A stretch of 45,210 nucleotides of DNA, from the IMG/VR virus record IMGVR_UViG_3300050138_000206, positions 1 to 45,210 of that record, one strand, 5' to 3'. The stretch is from a virus. The notes under the pieces were generated by a model, which saw only the letters and a program-made list of their open reading frames with translations, had not been told where the DNA came from and did not search any database. The position numbers and the translations under genes were made by a program. This document shows positions 15,372 through 23,773 of this stretch, one piece after another (the stretch's first letter is position 1; each line of letters starts with the position of its first letter).

Positions 15372-17452
15372 TTCTGCGAGAAGTAGAGTTGGTTCAACCC
15401 GAGATACATCGTCGAGGGTGGCCCGTACTGCGACAAGAGGCCGCCGTAGGTCTGGTTGAACATCAAGAACTGCCAGCCCTTCGAGCTCGTCGCCTGCAGC
15501 ATGTCGAAGCCCGGTACCGGCGTCCACGTCCCCGCGATCGTCGAGTCGTAGGCCAGCACCACGGCGCCGATCGGACCCGTCCAGATCTTGATATAGGCGT
15601 CTTGCGTGGTGCCCGGCGTCGTCTCCTGGCCGTAGATGAACTGGAATTCACGCCAGAGCGAGGCGCCGATATTCAAGCTCCCGTTCGGCTCCTGCGTGAT
15701 GAGCGGGACATAGGGCGGTCCGATATCGAGACGCGGGTAGTTGTTGAACCCATTGACGCCACCGCCCTGCAGGTTGGCGATCACGTACCCCGTGGTGTCG
15801 TCGATCGCCTCGAAGCTGAAGACGTGGTTCTCGGTCGACTGTCCACAGCGGGGCTCCATCAACTTGAGACCCGTGATGAGCGGACCAGGCGCCCCGCTCG
15901 ACCGGAGGACACTGGTGTTGTGCCAGTTGCGTGTTCGCACCTGTCCCTTCCCGAAGAGCACCCCGGCGACGGTGCCCCCGGGCTGGTTGAGCGACACACC
16001 CCATACCACGGGGTTGTACCCACCGTTCAGCTGCGGCGTGTACTTGACTTCGACCCCCGGCCCATCGGGGGCGAGTGCGATGTAGCTCGGGTCGATGCCC
16101 GACGCCGTCTGTCCGGTCGCCGTGTAGTTGTTGAATACCGACGGGATGACCGACCCTTGCGTCCACGTCCCGCCGTCCGTGATGGCAGGCGGTACGGTCA
16201 TATCGCCGGTATTGATGACCGGCGTCATCCCGCTCGGCTCATTGCCGGTGCCGGGCCCAGCACACGTCACAGCGACCGTGCAGGAGAGACTCGTCCCATG
16301 CCGCGTGACCGTGAGTGTCGCCGCGCCCGCAGCCACATCGGTGACGAGCGCGCCGGCGGCGCCGGTCACGCCGGTCGTCGTCGTTGCCTTGCTCGGTGCG
16401 CTCGATACGACGTCGTACGTCGTGCCGGCGCCGCTCGCAGTAACCGGAACGCTGACGACCCATGGCGTCGCACTGCCGCCGCCCGTCGCGGTATCGGCGA
16501 CCGTGACGACGACCGTCCCGACGCCACTACCGCTCACGAGTCCGGAACTATTCACCGAGCCGAATGCGCCGCCGCTGGTCACGGTATAGCTGTACGTCCG
16601 CGTTGCCGGCGTCAGCGTCCCGGTCGCACCGAATTGATCTTCGGTCTCCGGATGCAGTTGCACCGTGCCGCCGTTGACGCAGGTCGGCGAGCCGAAAGTC
16701 GGCTGATACGTGACCGTCGTCGGCGTGTACGTCGTCGACGAGTCCGTGCCGCCGCCGATGAGCGTGTACGTGCCGCTCGGTGTCAGGACCGGACCGCCGG
16801 ATACGCACGACACGAACGTCGACGAGCCGGGCGCATCATCGAAGCGCCAGCCGGCGATGATCTGACCCAACGTCGGGATCGCGTCAGTCGTCGGCAGCGC
16901 GTTCAACAAATAGATCGAGTCAATAATCTGCGCGAGACCGCCCCCTTGGTACCCGCCGTTCACTTCGACTTGTCCGTTGCCGGCAATGACGGGGAACACG
17001 CCGTTGTACGCCGCCACCGAGTAAAACACGCTCGAGCCGCTCGCGAGTCCGTCGACGAGCGTGCCGGTCGCCGTATCGTCGTAGATCGCGTAGCCGTGGT
17101 CGAAGACGGAGTGCCGCATCCAGAAGAGCGCCACGATGTATCGGCCATTCGCGAGCGCTGCGTACGACCCCGGCGCATAGCTCGGCGTCGCGACGTTGCC
17201 GCCGCCCGGAATGTTCATCCCTAAGCTGAACGCACTGCTGCTGCCAGCCGTGAAGCCGATCGCGGTCTTTCTATTCGCGTCCGTGCTGTCGTCGACTTGC
17301 GCGAGCGGATAGCCGAACGTCGGGAAGCCCAGCTTCAGCCCGTCGACTTTGAAGCGGACTCGCCAGATCAGATCGCCGCTGCCGACGCTCTGTAGCGCCG
17401 GAATGTTGACGCACCGAGCGGTCGCGGCGGCCGCCAGACTGAGGAGACCCAT
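15368..17452 (-). CDS. Lectin-like tail protein with LamG-like and Ig-like modules (694 aa)
   Basis: Residues ~1-205 look like a concanavalin A/LamG-type sandwich (DLIWRVRFKVDGLKLG, then GRYIVALFWM, ending IIAGWRFDD). A Ser/Thr/Gly-rich middle of Ig-like strands (~210-410) follows. The C-terminal ~250 residues form a second jelly-roll-like domain (WREFQFIYG, AYIKIWTGPIGAVV, TMYLGLNQLYFSQ), similar in style to polysaccharide-binding or lyase-like lectin folds. GAGG lies six bases before the ATG. It sits between two other Ig-containing tail genes and is probably a virion adhesion protein. No catalytic site identified. Confidence 0.65.
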   Translation of the reverse strand: MGLLSLAAAATARCVNIPALQSVGSGDLIWRVRFKVDGLKLGFPTFGYPLAQVDDSTDANRKTAIGFTAGSSSAFSLGMNIPGGGNVATPSYAPGSYAALANGRYIVALFWMRHSVFDHGYAIYDDTATGTLVDGLASGSSVFYSVAAYNGVFPVIAGNGQVEVNGGYQGGGLAQIIDSIYLLNALPTTDAIPTLGQIIAGWRFDDAPGSSTFVSCVSGGPVLTPSGTYTLIGGGTDSSTTYTPTTVTYQPTFGSPTCVNGGTVQLHPETEDQFGATGTLTPATRTYSYTVTSGGAFGSVNSSGLVSGSGVGTVVVTVADTATGGGSATPWVVSVPVTASGAGTTYDVVSSAPSKATTTTGVTGAAGALVTDVAAGAATLTVTRHGTSLSCTVAVTCAGPGTGNEPSGMTPVINTGDMTVPPAITDGGTWTQGSVIPSVFNNYTATGQTASGIDPSYIALAPDGPGVEVKYTPQLNGGYNPVVWGVSLNQPGGTVAGVLFGKGQVRTRNWHNTSVLRSSGAPGPLITGLKLMEPRCGQSTENHVFSFEAIDDTTGYVIANLQGGGVNGFNNYPRLDIGPPYVPLITQEPNGSLNIGASLWREFQFIYGQETTPGTTQDAYIKIWTGPIGAVVLAYDSTIAGTWTPVPGFDMLQATSSKGWQFLMFNQTYGGLLSQYGPPSTMYLGLNQLYFSQK

Positions 17453-17460
17453 TTATCGCC

Positions 17461-18594
17461 TCACGGGACAATACCGCCGTACTGATCGACGGTCGTAAAG
17501 GTGATGTCGGTCTGTTGGCCCGGTGCAGTCAGCACAACGCTCCCCGACGACGGCACGACGCCCGCACCGACGCTCGGCACCGTGGTTGCTTGCGCCGTCG
17601 CCGTCGCACTCGGAGTGAGTACGACCTTCGCCGTGATGTTCGCCGTCTGGCCACCGGCCTTGGGTGGACCGATCATCGCGGTCCCGTTCCCGTTATCCGT
17701 GACCGGCACATTCGCGTTGTCGCTCGACCACGCGAGCATCCCCGCCGTGTAGGGCAGCACCGTGCCGTCCGTATTCCGCACTACCGCGGTCATCACCTGT
17801 GCCGCGACGCCAGAGACCCCGACTTGCGGGGTGCCGGCGTACGTCGTCGCCGTAAACGCCATCGGGGACGGCGACAGGACCACCGAGCTCGCCATCTGGT
17901 TGACCGTCACGGTGATCGGGATAATGACTTGAGTGCCGCCCGCACTCACGAGAATCGAGGCTTGTCCTGGGGCGATCGAGGTCACATTCCCGTTCTGATC
18001 GACTTGGGCGATCCCCTGATTCGTCGACTGCCAGGTCACCGGGATCACGACGGTGTTCCCGGTCGCATCGGTGACGACCGCCGTGAGCGTCAACGGGTTG
18101 ACACCGGCCAGCATGACGAGTGCTGACGGGGTGACGGTGATCGTGTAGAGCACCCCGAGCTGGTTCTTGTACTGACACAGCATCGGCGCCGCGACGGTGT
18201 TGAGCAGCGAGAGCGAGAGCGTGTACTCGACATTCTTCCGGTCGTACTTGAGGGCGCACTTGGCGCCCGGCTTGAGCCAGCAGGTATACGTCGCGTCGTA
18301 GAGGTCCTGGGTGACGACGACGACCGTGCCACCGGATTCGAGCCACTGCTTGAGCCGGAGCGCGACCGACATCTCGACGGCCGGGATATGCGTGATGTCG
18401 AAACTCGCCGTGTAGTCCGTCCGATAGATGAACTTGAAGGTCTGCCCGGTCGCCATCGCGACCGTCGCCGTGCCAATGTCCTCACCGTCCGGCAGCCAGT
18501 TCTCGAAGATCGGCAGCGTGGTGGGCAACGCAGCTGACCCGACGCCATCGGTAAAGGCGATATACGCATTCGGGTTCGCGAGGACTTGCGTCAT
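17461..18594 (-). CDS. Distal tail-like protein with C-terminal Ig-like domains (377 aa)
   Basis: The first ~150 residues (IAFTDGVGSAALPTTLPIFE, TGQTFKFIYRTDYTASFDI) form a compact beta-rich domain in the position of a distal tail/baseplate-hub protein, directly after the tape measure. A BID_2-like Ig domain follows (~150-235; TPSALVMLAGVNPLTLTAVV, then WQSTNQGIAQVDQNGNVTSI). At least one more Ig-like domain makes up the C-terminus. TAATG couples it to the tape-measure stop. Such Ig domains on virion proteins usually give weak, broad binding to cell-surface glycans. Confidence 0.65.
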   Translation of the reverse strand: MTQVLANPNAYIAFTDGVGSAALPTTLPIFENWLPDGEDIGTATVAMATGQTFKFIYRTDYTASFDITHIPAVEMSVALRLKQWLESGGTVVVVTQDLYDATYTCWLKPGAKCALKYDRKNVEYTLSLSLLNTVAAPMLCQYKNQLGVLYTITVTPSALVMLAGVNPLTLTAVVTDATGNTVVIPVTWQSTNQGIAQVDQNGNVTSIAPGQASILVSAGGTQVIIPITVTVNQMASSVVLSPSPMAFTATTYAGTPQVGVSGVAAQVMTAVVRNTDGTVLPYTAGMLAWSSDNANVPVTDNGNGTAMIGPPKAGGQTANITAKVVLTPSATATAQATTVPSVGAGVVPSSGSVVLTAPGQQTDITFTTVDQYGGIVP

Positions 18595-20681
18595 TAGGAG
18601 AGTCCCGGCACGGTATAGCCGCGCCCGACCGCGTATTGGAGTGCTTTGACGAGCCCGCGCTGCATGCTCGGATCGTTGTAGCCGACGACGTTGATGATCG
18701 GTTGCACGAGGCCCGGGAACTGATTGCCGGCCGCAAATGGGGAACCGGCGGCGGGCTGCAGATAGGTGGCAGCCAGGATACCAGTCGGCGAGAGCGCACC
18801 GGTCGTCCCGCTGCTCCCTGAGCCCGGCGCCGCACCGCTTTGCGAGACCGCACTGAACGCGGCACCAAGCGCCATCAGCGCCACGCCCGCCGCGATCGAC
18901 GCCGGCCCTGAGGTGAACGGGTTGGCGAGGAGTGGCGCGAGTCCCGACATGATGACGCCATACTCAAGCAGGGCTTTGCCGTGCTCCGTAAACATCTGCC
19001 CGAAGCCGGCCATCAACGACTTCCCAAACGATGCCAGCGCTTTCGAGAGGTTGCCCGTCTTGAACGCGCTCTCCATCCCGGCGCTCATGGCATCGCCGAC
19101 CGCCGTCCACGCCTGCTTCGTTAGGTCGACGAACTGCGTCCGCATTGAGACGAGCGTCGCTGCCGTGCGGTCCTTCATCATCTGAGCGAGATCGACGCCC
19201 TTGTCTTTCTTCTCGACCGTCTGGAGCTCCTGCACCATTGCCGCCTTCTTCGCCGCGTCCTGCTCAGTCGCGATCCATTGCTTGAGCGCCGCGATATACG
19301 CGTCGAGGTCGATCGTGTTCTGCGCTGTGGCGTTGCCAGTCCGGTCGAGTGTGGCCAACGCCTGCCCCATCTGCTTGAGCGACGGCGTGAGATCGCGGGA
19401 CGTCGTGTCGGCCAGATGCATCGTCGAGTCTTGCATCCGCTGCAGCGCGACGATCGTGCCCTCGAACTGGTTGCCCTGCATGCCGGTGGCGTCGACACCG
19501 GTATGTGCCTGGGCCTGGCCGAGCGGGCCGGTGTAGGTGGCGATCAGCGGATGCTCTTTCCGGTACGCGGCCGCGAGTGTCGCCGCGTCCGCGGCCGCTT
19601 TGGCTGCCCGTTCGGCCGCGGCGCCCTTCGCCGCCTTGACGTTCTCCGCGGTGATCGCTTGCGTGATATCGAGGATCTTCCCCTCGAGCGCGACTTCCTC
19701 TTTCAGGATATTGACACGGTAGCTGTCCGACTCGCCCTTGGACTTCATCCACGCGAGTGCCCCGGACGGCGCGAACGAGTGGCCTGATTCCTTCTCGACA
19801 TCGCCCAAGATCTTGCTGACTTGCGGAGCGAGGAACGCTTGCGTCTGGCTGGCGTTCGGCGCCGACAGGATCCGGGACCATCCCTCGAGGACCTTCGAGA
19901 GGAGCGACATCGAGCCCGTGAGCATCCGCGCCATGATCCCATCGCCCGTGGTGAACGACGCCATCAGTTCGTCCCACGACTTCTTGACGTCGCCCATCGC
20001 GCCGGTCAGCCCGCTGTGCATCTGCTTCGCCATCCCGTCCGACGCCGCGTGCGCTTTGTCGAGCACGAGCGCCATGGCGCCTGCGAGGTTCCCCGTATCC
20101 TCCATCGCCTTGATGACTTTCGCCTCGTCGGTCGTGAACGTGATCCCCGCGAGCCGAAGCATCCGCATGCCATGCTCGGGGTCTTCGAGTGCCCGGCCTA
20201 GCTTGAACGCCCAGTCTTCGATCGACCCGCCGCGGTTCGATGCGAGGTCGGCCGAGATCTGCATCGCCCGCTGGAACACGTCGCCCTGCACGTCGCGGAA
20301 GATCATGAGCGATGCCGCGGCCTGTTCGATCTGCGGCTTGGAGAAGAGGCTCGTCTTGGAGAGCGACGTCGCCATCGCGTCGACTTGCCGCGCTGTGATG
20401 CCTGACGCATCGCCCGTGGCGCGGATCATCCCGGCGACTTTGAGTTGCGCGTTCTGCGCATCCTCGCCGGCTCTGACCATGTCCTCGAAGAGCCCGACGA
20501 CCTTATCGAGCGCGACGAGTCCGATGATCGTCGACGTCAGCTGCGAGAGCGCGTCGTCGAGCGAGCTGACGCCGGGCTTCGCGTCGTCCTTGGCAGCCCG
20601 CCCGACGTCACGCAGCTTGTCCGCCGCCTCATCGGCACCGGTCGTCTGAACGACGACATCGAGCCCCAGGAAACTCGGCAT
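18594..20681 (-). CDS. Tail tape measure protein
   Basis: A 695-residue, mainly helical protein. It has an N-terminal region typical of short tape measures (SLDDALSQLTSTIIGLVALD, DMVRAGEDAQNAQLKVAGMI) and alternating Ala/Gln/Lys-rich helices. A hydrophobic segment near 575-625 (GVIMSGLAPLLANPF, GVALMALGAAFSAV) may insert into the membrane during DNA entry. Tape-measure length sets tail length; by the usual ~1.5 angstrom per residue, a tail near 100 nm is implied. It follows the frameshifted chaperone genes, as in most siphoviruses. Confidence 0.9.
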   Translation of the reverse strand: MPSFLGLDVVVQTTGADEAADKLRDVGRAAKDDAKPGVSSLDDALSQLTSTIIGLVALDKVVGLFEDMVRAGEDAQNAQLKVAGMIRATGDASGITARQVDAMATSLSKTSLFSKPQIEQAAASLMIFRDVQGDVFQRAMQISADLASNRGGSIEDWAFKLGRALEDPEHGMRMLRLAGITFTTDEAKVIKAMEDTGNLAGAMALVLDKAHAASDGMAKQMHSGLTGAMGDVKKSWDELMASFTTGDGIMARMLTGSMSLLSKVLEGWSRILSAPNASQTQAFLAPQVSKILGDVEKESGHSFAPSGALAWMKSKGESDSYRVNILKEEVALEGKILDITQAITAENVKAAKGAAAERAAKAAADAATLAAAYRKEHPLIATYTGPLGQAQAHTGVDATGMQGNQFEGTIVALQRMQDSTMHLADTTSRDLTPSLKQMGQALATLDRTGNATAQNTIDLDAYIAALKQWIATEQDAAKKAAMVQELQTVEKKDKGVDLAQMMKDRTAATLVSMRTQFVDLTKQAWTAVGDAMSAGMESAFKTGNLSKALASFGKSLMAGFGQMFTEHGKALLEYGVIMSGLAPLLANPFTSGPASIAAGVALMALGAAFSAVSQSGAAPGSGSSGTTGALSPTGILAATYLQPAAGSPFAAGNQFPGLVQPIINVVGYNDPSMQRGLVKALQYAVGRGYTVPGLS

Positions 20682-20684
20682 CGC

Positions 20685-21475
20685 CTACTGCCCCGCGCCC
20701 GGGGGCGGCATGAGGCGCCACACGCCCGTGGTCGTCGCCTGCGCGAAGTCCTTTGTGGCTTCCTCATGCTCGCGCCACATCTTCGCAAGGCGCGACTCCC
20801 GCGCACCCTGCACACGGTTCTCGATGCGATCGTGCATCCGGTCCTCGACCGACTTGAGCATCTCTATCCCCTTGGTCCCGCCGACGACCGCTGCGGCAAT
20901 CGCCGTGTGCATCTTGTACATCGCATCCGTGCGCTCACTCTCCCGCCGCACGCCATCGAAGTACTCCTGCTCGCGGAGCAGCTGGTACGCGTAGAGTGTC
21001 CGGACCCATGGCGCATTTAGGACCCGCCAGACATCGCTCCCACTGGCGACGGCGACGCGGTGGCAGATGTGACCGACGGAGTCTCGGGGGGCGAGCCCGG
21101 CGAGCCGGTCGGCGTCGTCCCCCTCACCCCGTTTGGGTCCAGGTCCTCGAGCGCGGTCTTCGTCCGCTCCTCCATGTCGATGACTGCTTTCCTGGCCGCG
21201 CCGATGATGCCGAAGATCTGCCCGAAGCTGAGGTCGGCCATTTCCTCGGGCGTGGCGTCCGGCATCAACTTGACCAGCATCGCGAGCGTGGCCGTGAGCT
21301 GCGCCTTCGGATCGCTGATCTGTTGGATGTCGTCGATCTCGACGGCCTGCAGCGCCGTCGGCGTCTTGAGGGCGCGGTGTGGCGCGCCCTCCACGAGTTG
21401 AATGCGGGCGACCACGCGCCGGAGTAGGGAATACTCCGGCACGTTGTGCCGCACGAGGCCGTTCCCGTCACTCAC
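20685..21475 (-). CDS. Tail assembly chaperone, -1 frameshift fusion (gpGT-like)
   Basis: The frame upstream of the tape measure has no good start of its own, and its conserved part begins before any ATG (DVWRVLNAPWVRTLYAYQLL). It is continuous, without stops, in the -1 frame back to a canonical slippery heptamer C-CCA-AAC at 21137-21131 inside the preceding gene. Slippage there would fuse that gene's first ~110 residues to this frame, ending at TAG 20687-20685. This is the G/GT arrangement of lambda-like tails, in which the fusion loads tube protein onto the tape measure. Confidence 0.8.
21017..21475 (-). CDS. Tail assembly chaperone (gpG-like, zero frame)
   Basis: A 152-residue product of normal translation. 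The GTG at 21475 overlaps the stop of the major tail protein (GTGA). Helical segments (VVARIQLVEGA, AVEIDDIQQIS, EEMADLSFGQIFGIIGAARK) are followed by a Pro/Ser/Thr-rich tail after the slippery site. It is made in excess over the frameshift product and acts with it to chaperone the tape measure during tail assembly. Confidence 0.8.
   Translation of the reverse strand: MSDGNGLVRHNVPEYSLLRRVVARIQLVEGAPHRALKTPTALQAVEIDDIQQISDPKAQLTATLAMLVKLMPDATPEEMADLSFGQIFGIIGAARKAVIDMEERTKTALEDLDPNGVRGTTPTGSPGSPPETPSVTSATASPSPVGAMSGGS
21131..21137 (-). promoter_or_regulatory. -1 programmed ribosomal frameshift site (CCCAAAC)
   Basis: Read on the minus strand, the zero-frame codons CCA AAC preceded by C give X-XXY-YYZ with X=C, Y=A, Z=C. 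Both tRNAs can re-pair after slipping one base back. The -1 frame stays open from here to 20685. A G-rich stretch follows immediately and might help pausing; no pseudoknot was worked out. Confidence 0.75.
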
Positions 21476-22074
21476 GGGAATGCTCCGGCTAGCATCTCTT
21501 CGATGCCGTAAGGGCAGTCGTCGAGCGTCGCCGTCGCCCCAGTGAACGGGTTGACCGCGCTCATGTCGAGGCATGCGTCGAACTCGACATCGAATTCGAC
21601 CAGCGTCTTGTCTTTGCCGGCTGGCGCGTACTTGATGCAGAGAAACTTGTGGAAGCGGACCTGCACAAACGTCCCCGCGGGGCGCCGGAACGTGAGCCGG
21701 AGATCCGTGCCGTAGTCGGTAGGCTGATAGAACTGCGACGCCGGCTTCGCGAAGTAGACCAGCGACACTTGGCCCGACCCAGACACGCTTTGGAGTCCTG
21801 GCTCCATGAGCCCGAGCGGCGTGTGGCCGAACTGCACCAGCTTGCCTTTGATCTTCGCGTCGTACTTCGTGATGCGCGACAGTCCGACAACCGGCGATCG
21901 CATGCCGTCGAACTCTTCGTGCGTGACCGTCACCCCGCGATCGAACGAGAGTCCGCCTTTCGACCGCCCGATCAATGGCGGGGGCGTCAGGGTGTTCGCG
22001 CCGACGTACAGCGCGCCCGTATCGGGCAGGATGTCGGTTGGGAGATTACCATCCCAGCCGGGATAACTAGACAT
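21472..22074 (-). CDS. Major tail (tube) protein
   Basis: A 200-residue, beta-rich protein located directly before the chaperones and after the tail terminator, which is the usual place for the tube subunit. It contains long strands (GGLSFDRGVTVTHEEFDGM, KTLVEFDVEFDACLDMSAVN) and ends in a helix-rich segment. These features fit phage tail tube proteins that stack in hexameric rings. The ATG at 22074 lies inside the end of a 15-codon leader frame and has CGGAG six bases upstream. Confidence 0.75.
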   Translation of the reverse strand: MSSYPGWDGNLPTDILPDTGALYVGANTLTPPPLIGRSKGGLSFDRGVTVTHEEFDGMRSPVVGLSRITKYDAKIKGKLVQFGHTPLGLMEPGLQSVSGSGQVSLVYFAKPASQFYQPTDYGTDLRLTFRRPAGTFVQVRFHKFLCIKYAPAGKDKTLVEFDVEFDACLDMSAVNPFTGATATLDDCPYGIEEMLAGAFP

Positions 22075-22114
22075 GATGGACTCCGGGTCGAGGCGTGGTC
22101 TGAGGCGTGGTCAT
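22067..22114 (-). CDS. 15-residue mini-ORF ahead of the major tail gene
   Basis: MTTPQTTPRPGVHHV is preceded by a strong AGGAG. Its ATG overlaps the stop of the tail-terminator gene and its TAG overlaps the start of the major tail gene. It is short and Thr/Pro-rich, with a direct repeat (ACCACGCCTC twice). It may be a translated leader that couples or tunes synthesis of the tail tube protein rather than a functional peptide. Confidence 0.4.
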   Translation of the reverse strand: MTTPQTTPRPGVHHV

Positions 22115-22611
22115 CGTCCTACTCCTGTTTCCTGTCCGATGTACGACGGCCAGGTGAACCCATCGAATTGCATGTACTCGCGGCACACATCGCGGTCGGC
22201 CGGCTCGGTGTACGCGAAGTAGCTCTGCCGCATCCGCGTCGAGCGAATGACGCAGACGTCGTTCGGCATCTGCCAGTCGACGAGGCCGGCTTCGATCTGA
22301 TCGGCGATCGCCGAGAGCGCAACGAGGTTCGGGCGGCTCCGCGGCCGATGCCAGCAATCGACTTCGAGCGTGAATGTCTGCAGCCCACCATGCGTGGTGC
22401 TGTCGCCCTGGCGCGCCATGATGCGCACGGTCACATACGGGAAGAGCGGCTTCTCGGGCGCCTTCACCATCCACACGCGGCCGCCGATGATGGTCGAGAG
22501 CGGAACGGGTACGCTCTGGCCGGGCTGCAGGTAGACGGCCGGAAGGAAACCCAGGATGCGGGCGATCAGCCCGTCGTAGATCCCTTGGGTGGATGCGGTG
22601 GAGGCGGTCAT
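22111..22611 (-). CDS. Probable tail terminator / minor tail protein
   Basis: A 166-residue protein between the connector genes and the major tail protein, the usual position of the tail terminator. N-terminal helices (YDGLIARILGFLPAVY) are followed by strands with RVWMVKAPEKPLFPYVTVR and a C-terminal mixed region. A small alpha/beta fold with 'PYVTV' after the first helices is common in gpU/DUF3168-like terminators. Assignment rests mainly on synteny. Confidence 0.6.
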   Translation of the reverse strand: MTASTASTQGIYDGLIARILGFLPAVYLQPGQSVPVPLSTIIGGRVWMVKAPEKPLFPYVTVRIMARQGDSTTHGGLQTFTLEVDCWHRPRSRPNLVALSAIADQIEAGLVDWQMPNDVCVIRSTRMRQSYFAYTEPADRDVCREYMQFDGFTWPSYIGQETGVGR

Positions 22612-22628
22612 GTGTTATATTCCCAGAC

Positions 22629-23027
22629 ATGCCGCGTAAGCCACTCTTGCCGGGCTTTGTTGAACTGCACCGAGGCAGAGTCAACGAATGTTGGATCTAC
22701 CCGACGAAACACGACCGACTCGGATACGGTACGGCGATGCTGAATGGGCGTAAGGGACTCGCGCACCGCATGGTGTACGAGATGCTCGTCGGCCCAATTC
22801 CCAAGGACGCTGAGCTCGACCATCTGTGCCGCAACGCGGGTTGCTGCAATCCGGCGCACCTGCAACCGGTTACGCATCTGGAGAATGTCCGCCGCGGAGA
22901 TAGGCCAGCGGGAACGCGCTGTCGCGTCTGCGGCACGGCGAGAACCGCAGCCAATCTGTACGGCAGCAGATGTAAGGTCTGCGCGGCACGGCGGCAGCGG
23001 GAATACAGGGCGCGGATGCATGGCTAG
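22629..23027 (+). CDS. HNH homing endonuclease inserted against the tail operon
   Basis: A 132-residue protein with ECWIYPTKHDRLGYGTAML, an HNH core (ELDHLCRNAGCCNPAHLQPV, then THLENVRRG) and a C-terminal Cys4 zinc ribbon (CRVCGT...CKVCAAR). It is on the plus strand inside a minus-strand structural operon and overlaps the next gene's 3' end by four bases. That is the mark of a mobile homing-endonuclease gene. A TATATT at 22616-22621 could serve as its own -10 with almost no leader. An upstream in-frame ATG (22593) is less likely because it lies within the neighbouring gene. Confidence 0.85.
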   Translation: MPRKPLLPGFVELHRGRVNECWIYPTKHDRLGYGTAMLNGRKGLAHRMVYEMLVGPIPKDAELDHLCRNAGCCNPAHLQPVTHLENVRRGDRPAGTRCRVCGTARTAANLYGSRCKVCAARRQREYRARMHG

Positions 23028-23413
23028 TCCGACTCCATATAGGACCGCGCTAGCTCACTGAACACGTCCATCATCTCCGGCCCCGATGAATCCAATGCCG
23101 GCCCCCATATTTCCACTCGTTCAAATTGTCGAGTGAACAAATTCATATGGCCTTGTTCCCAAAAGGCGGCGTAGTCGACATCGGTGCCGACCGAGATCGC
23201 GCGGCCGCCATTGTCGCCGTCGTACGGATCGGAGATCGTGACCGAATTCATCACGCGGCCGGTGACGAAAGCTCCCGTCGTATAGCCACCAGCGAGCCCG
23301 CGCATCACTTCGTTGCGATACACGTAGCCCGCACCGATGAGACCCGCGTCGAGCGCGTCCGGCATCAGGTCGGCGAACTCGTCGGATCGGTCGAGGTTGA
23401 TGGTGAGCGGCAT
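23024..23413 (-). CDS. HK97 gp10-like minor tail/connector protein
   Basis: A 129-residue protein. N-terminal helices precede a segment (AGYVYRNEVMRGLAGGYTTGAF) and the pattern GTDVDYAAFWEQGHM, which is characteristic of HK97 gp10-like proteins, in which 'Y-A-xx-xE-xG' recurs. These proteins act at head-tail completion. The start at 23413 follows the upstream stop by one base; a longer frame is not needed. Confidence 0.7.
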   Translation of the reverse strand: MPLTINLDRSDEFADLMPDALDAGLIGAGYVYRNEVMRGLAGGYTTGAFVTGRVMNSVTISDPYDGDNGGRAISVGTDVDYAAFWEQGHMNLFTRQFERVEIWGPALDSSGPEMMDVFSELARSYMESD

Positions 23414-23414
23414 T

Positions 23415-23768
23415 TCAGGCGCCCGTCCCGACCGAGACCGTGAGCGGGATGTTCGGCACGAACTCGCCGGCATAGCGGATGAGGCGGAGCAGCGGCAGCC
23501 GGTCGCCGCCCGCGATCCGCCACTGATCGCCCGTCAGTGGGTCGAGCACGATCGCGCCATCCGGCACCTTCGCGGTGTCACGGATGAGGATCGTCGCGCT
23601 CCGCTCCGCGCGCTCGGTCGTGGCGATTGTCTTGTCGGTCGCTTGGCCGAGTGGAATGATCCGACCCCACACAGTCGAGGTGTACGTGTACGACGGACTC
23701 TCGACGTTCTGGTCGAGAGTCGCGTCGCTGTACGCGTACACCTGTAGCCGCTGCGTGAGCATCGGCAT
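23415..23768 (-). CDS. Head-tail connector/stopper-like protein
   Basis: A 117-residue, beta-rich protein (LTQRLQVYAYSDATLD, TVWGRIIPLGQAT, RSATILIRDTAKVPDGAIV, DQWRIAGGDRL). Length, strand pattern and position between the gp6-like adaptor and the gp10-like gene fit head-tail joining proteins of the SPP1 gp16/HK97 gp7 type. Assignment is by position and style, not by a decisive motif. Confidence 0.6.
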   Translation of the reverse strand: MPMLTQRLQVYAYSDATLDQNVESPSYTYTSTVWGRIIPLGQATDKTIATTERAERSATILIRDTAKVPDGAIVLDPLTGDQWRIAGGDRLPLLRLIRYAGEFVPNIPLTVSVGTGA

Positions 23769-23773
23769 TGCTC

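Noticed and set aside
13014-15386. Long plus-strand open frame opposite the giant tip gene
   Set aside because: It is extremely Arg/Asp/His-rich with no recognisable motif. It is the reverse image of a high-GC coding sequence, and the minus-strand frame carries clear domains.
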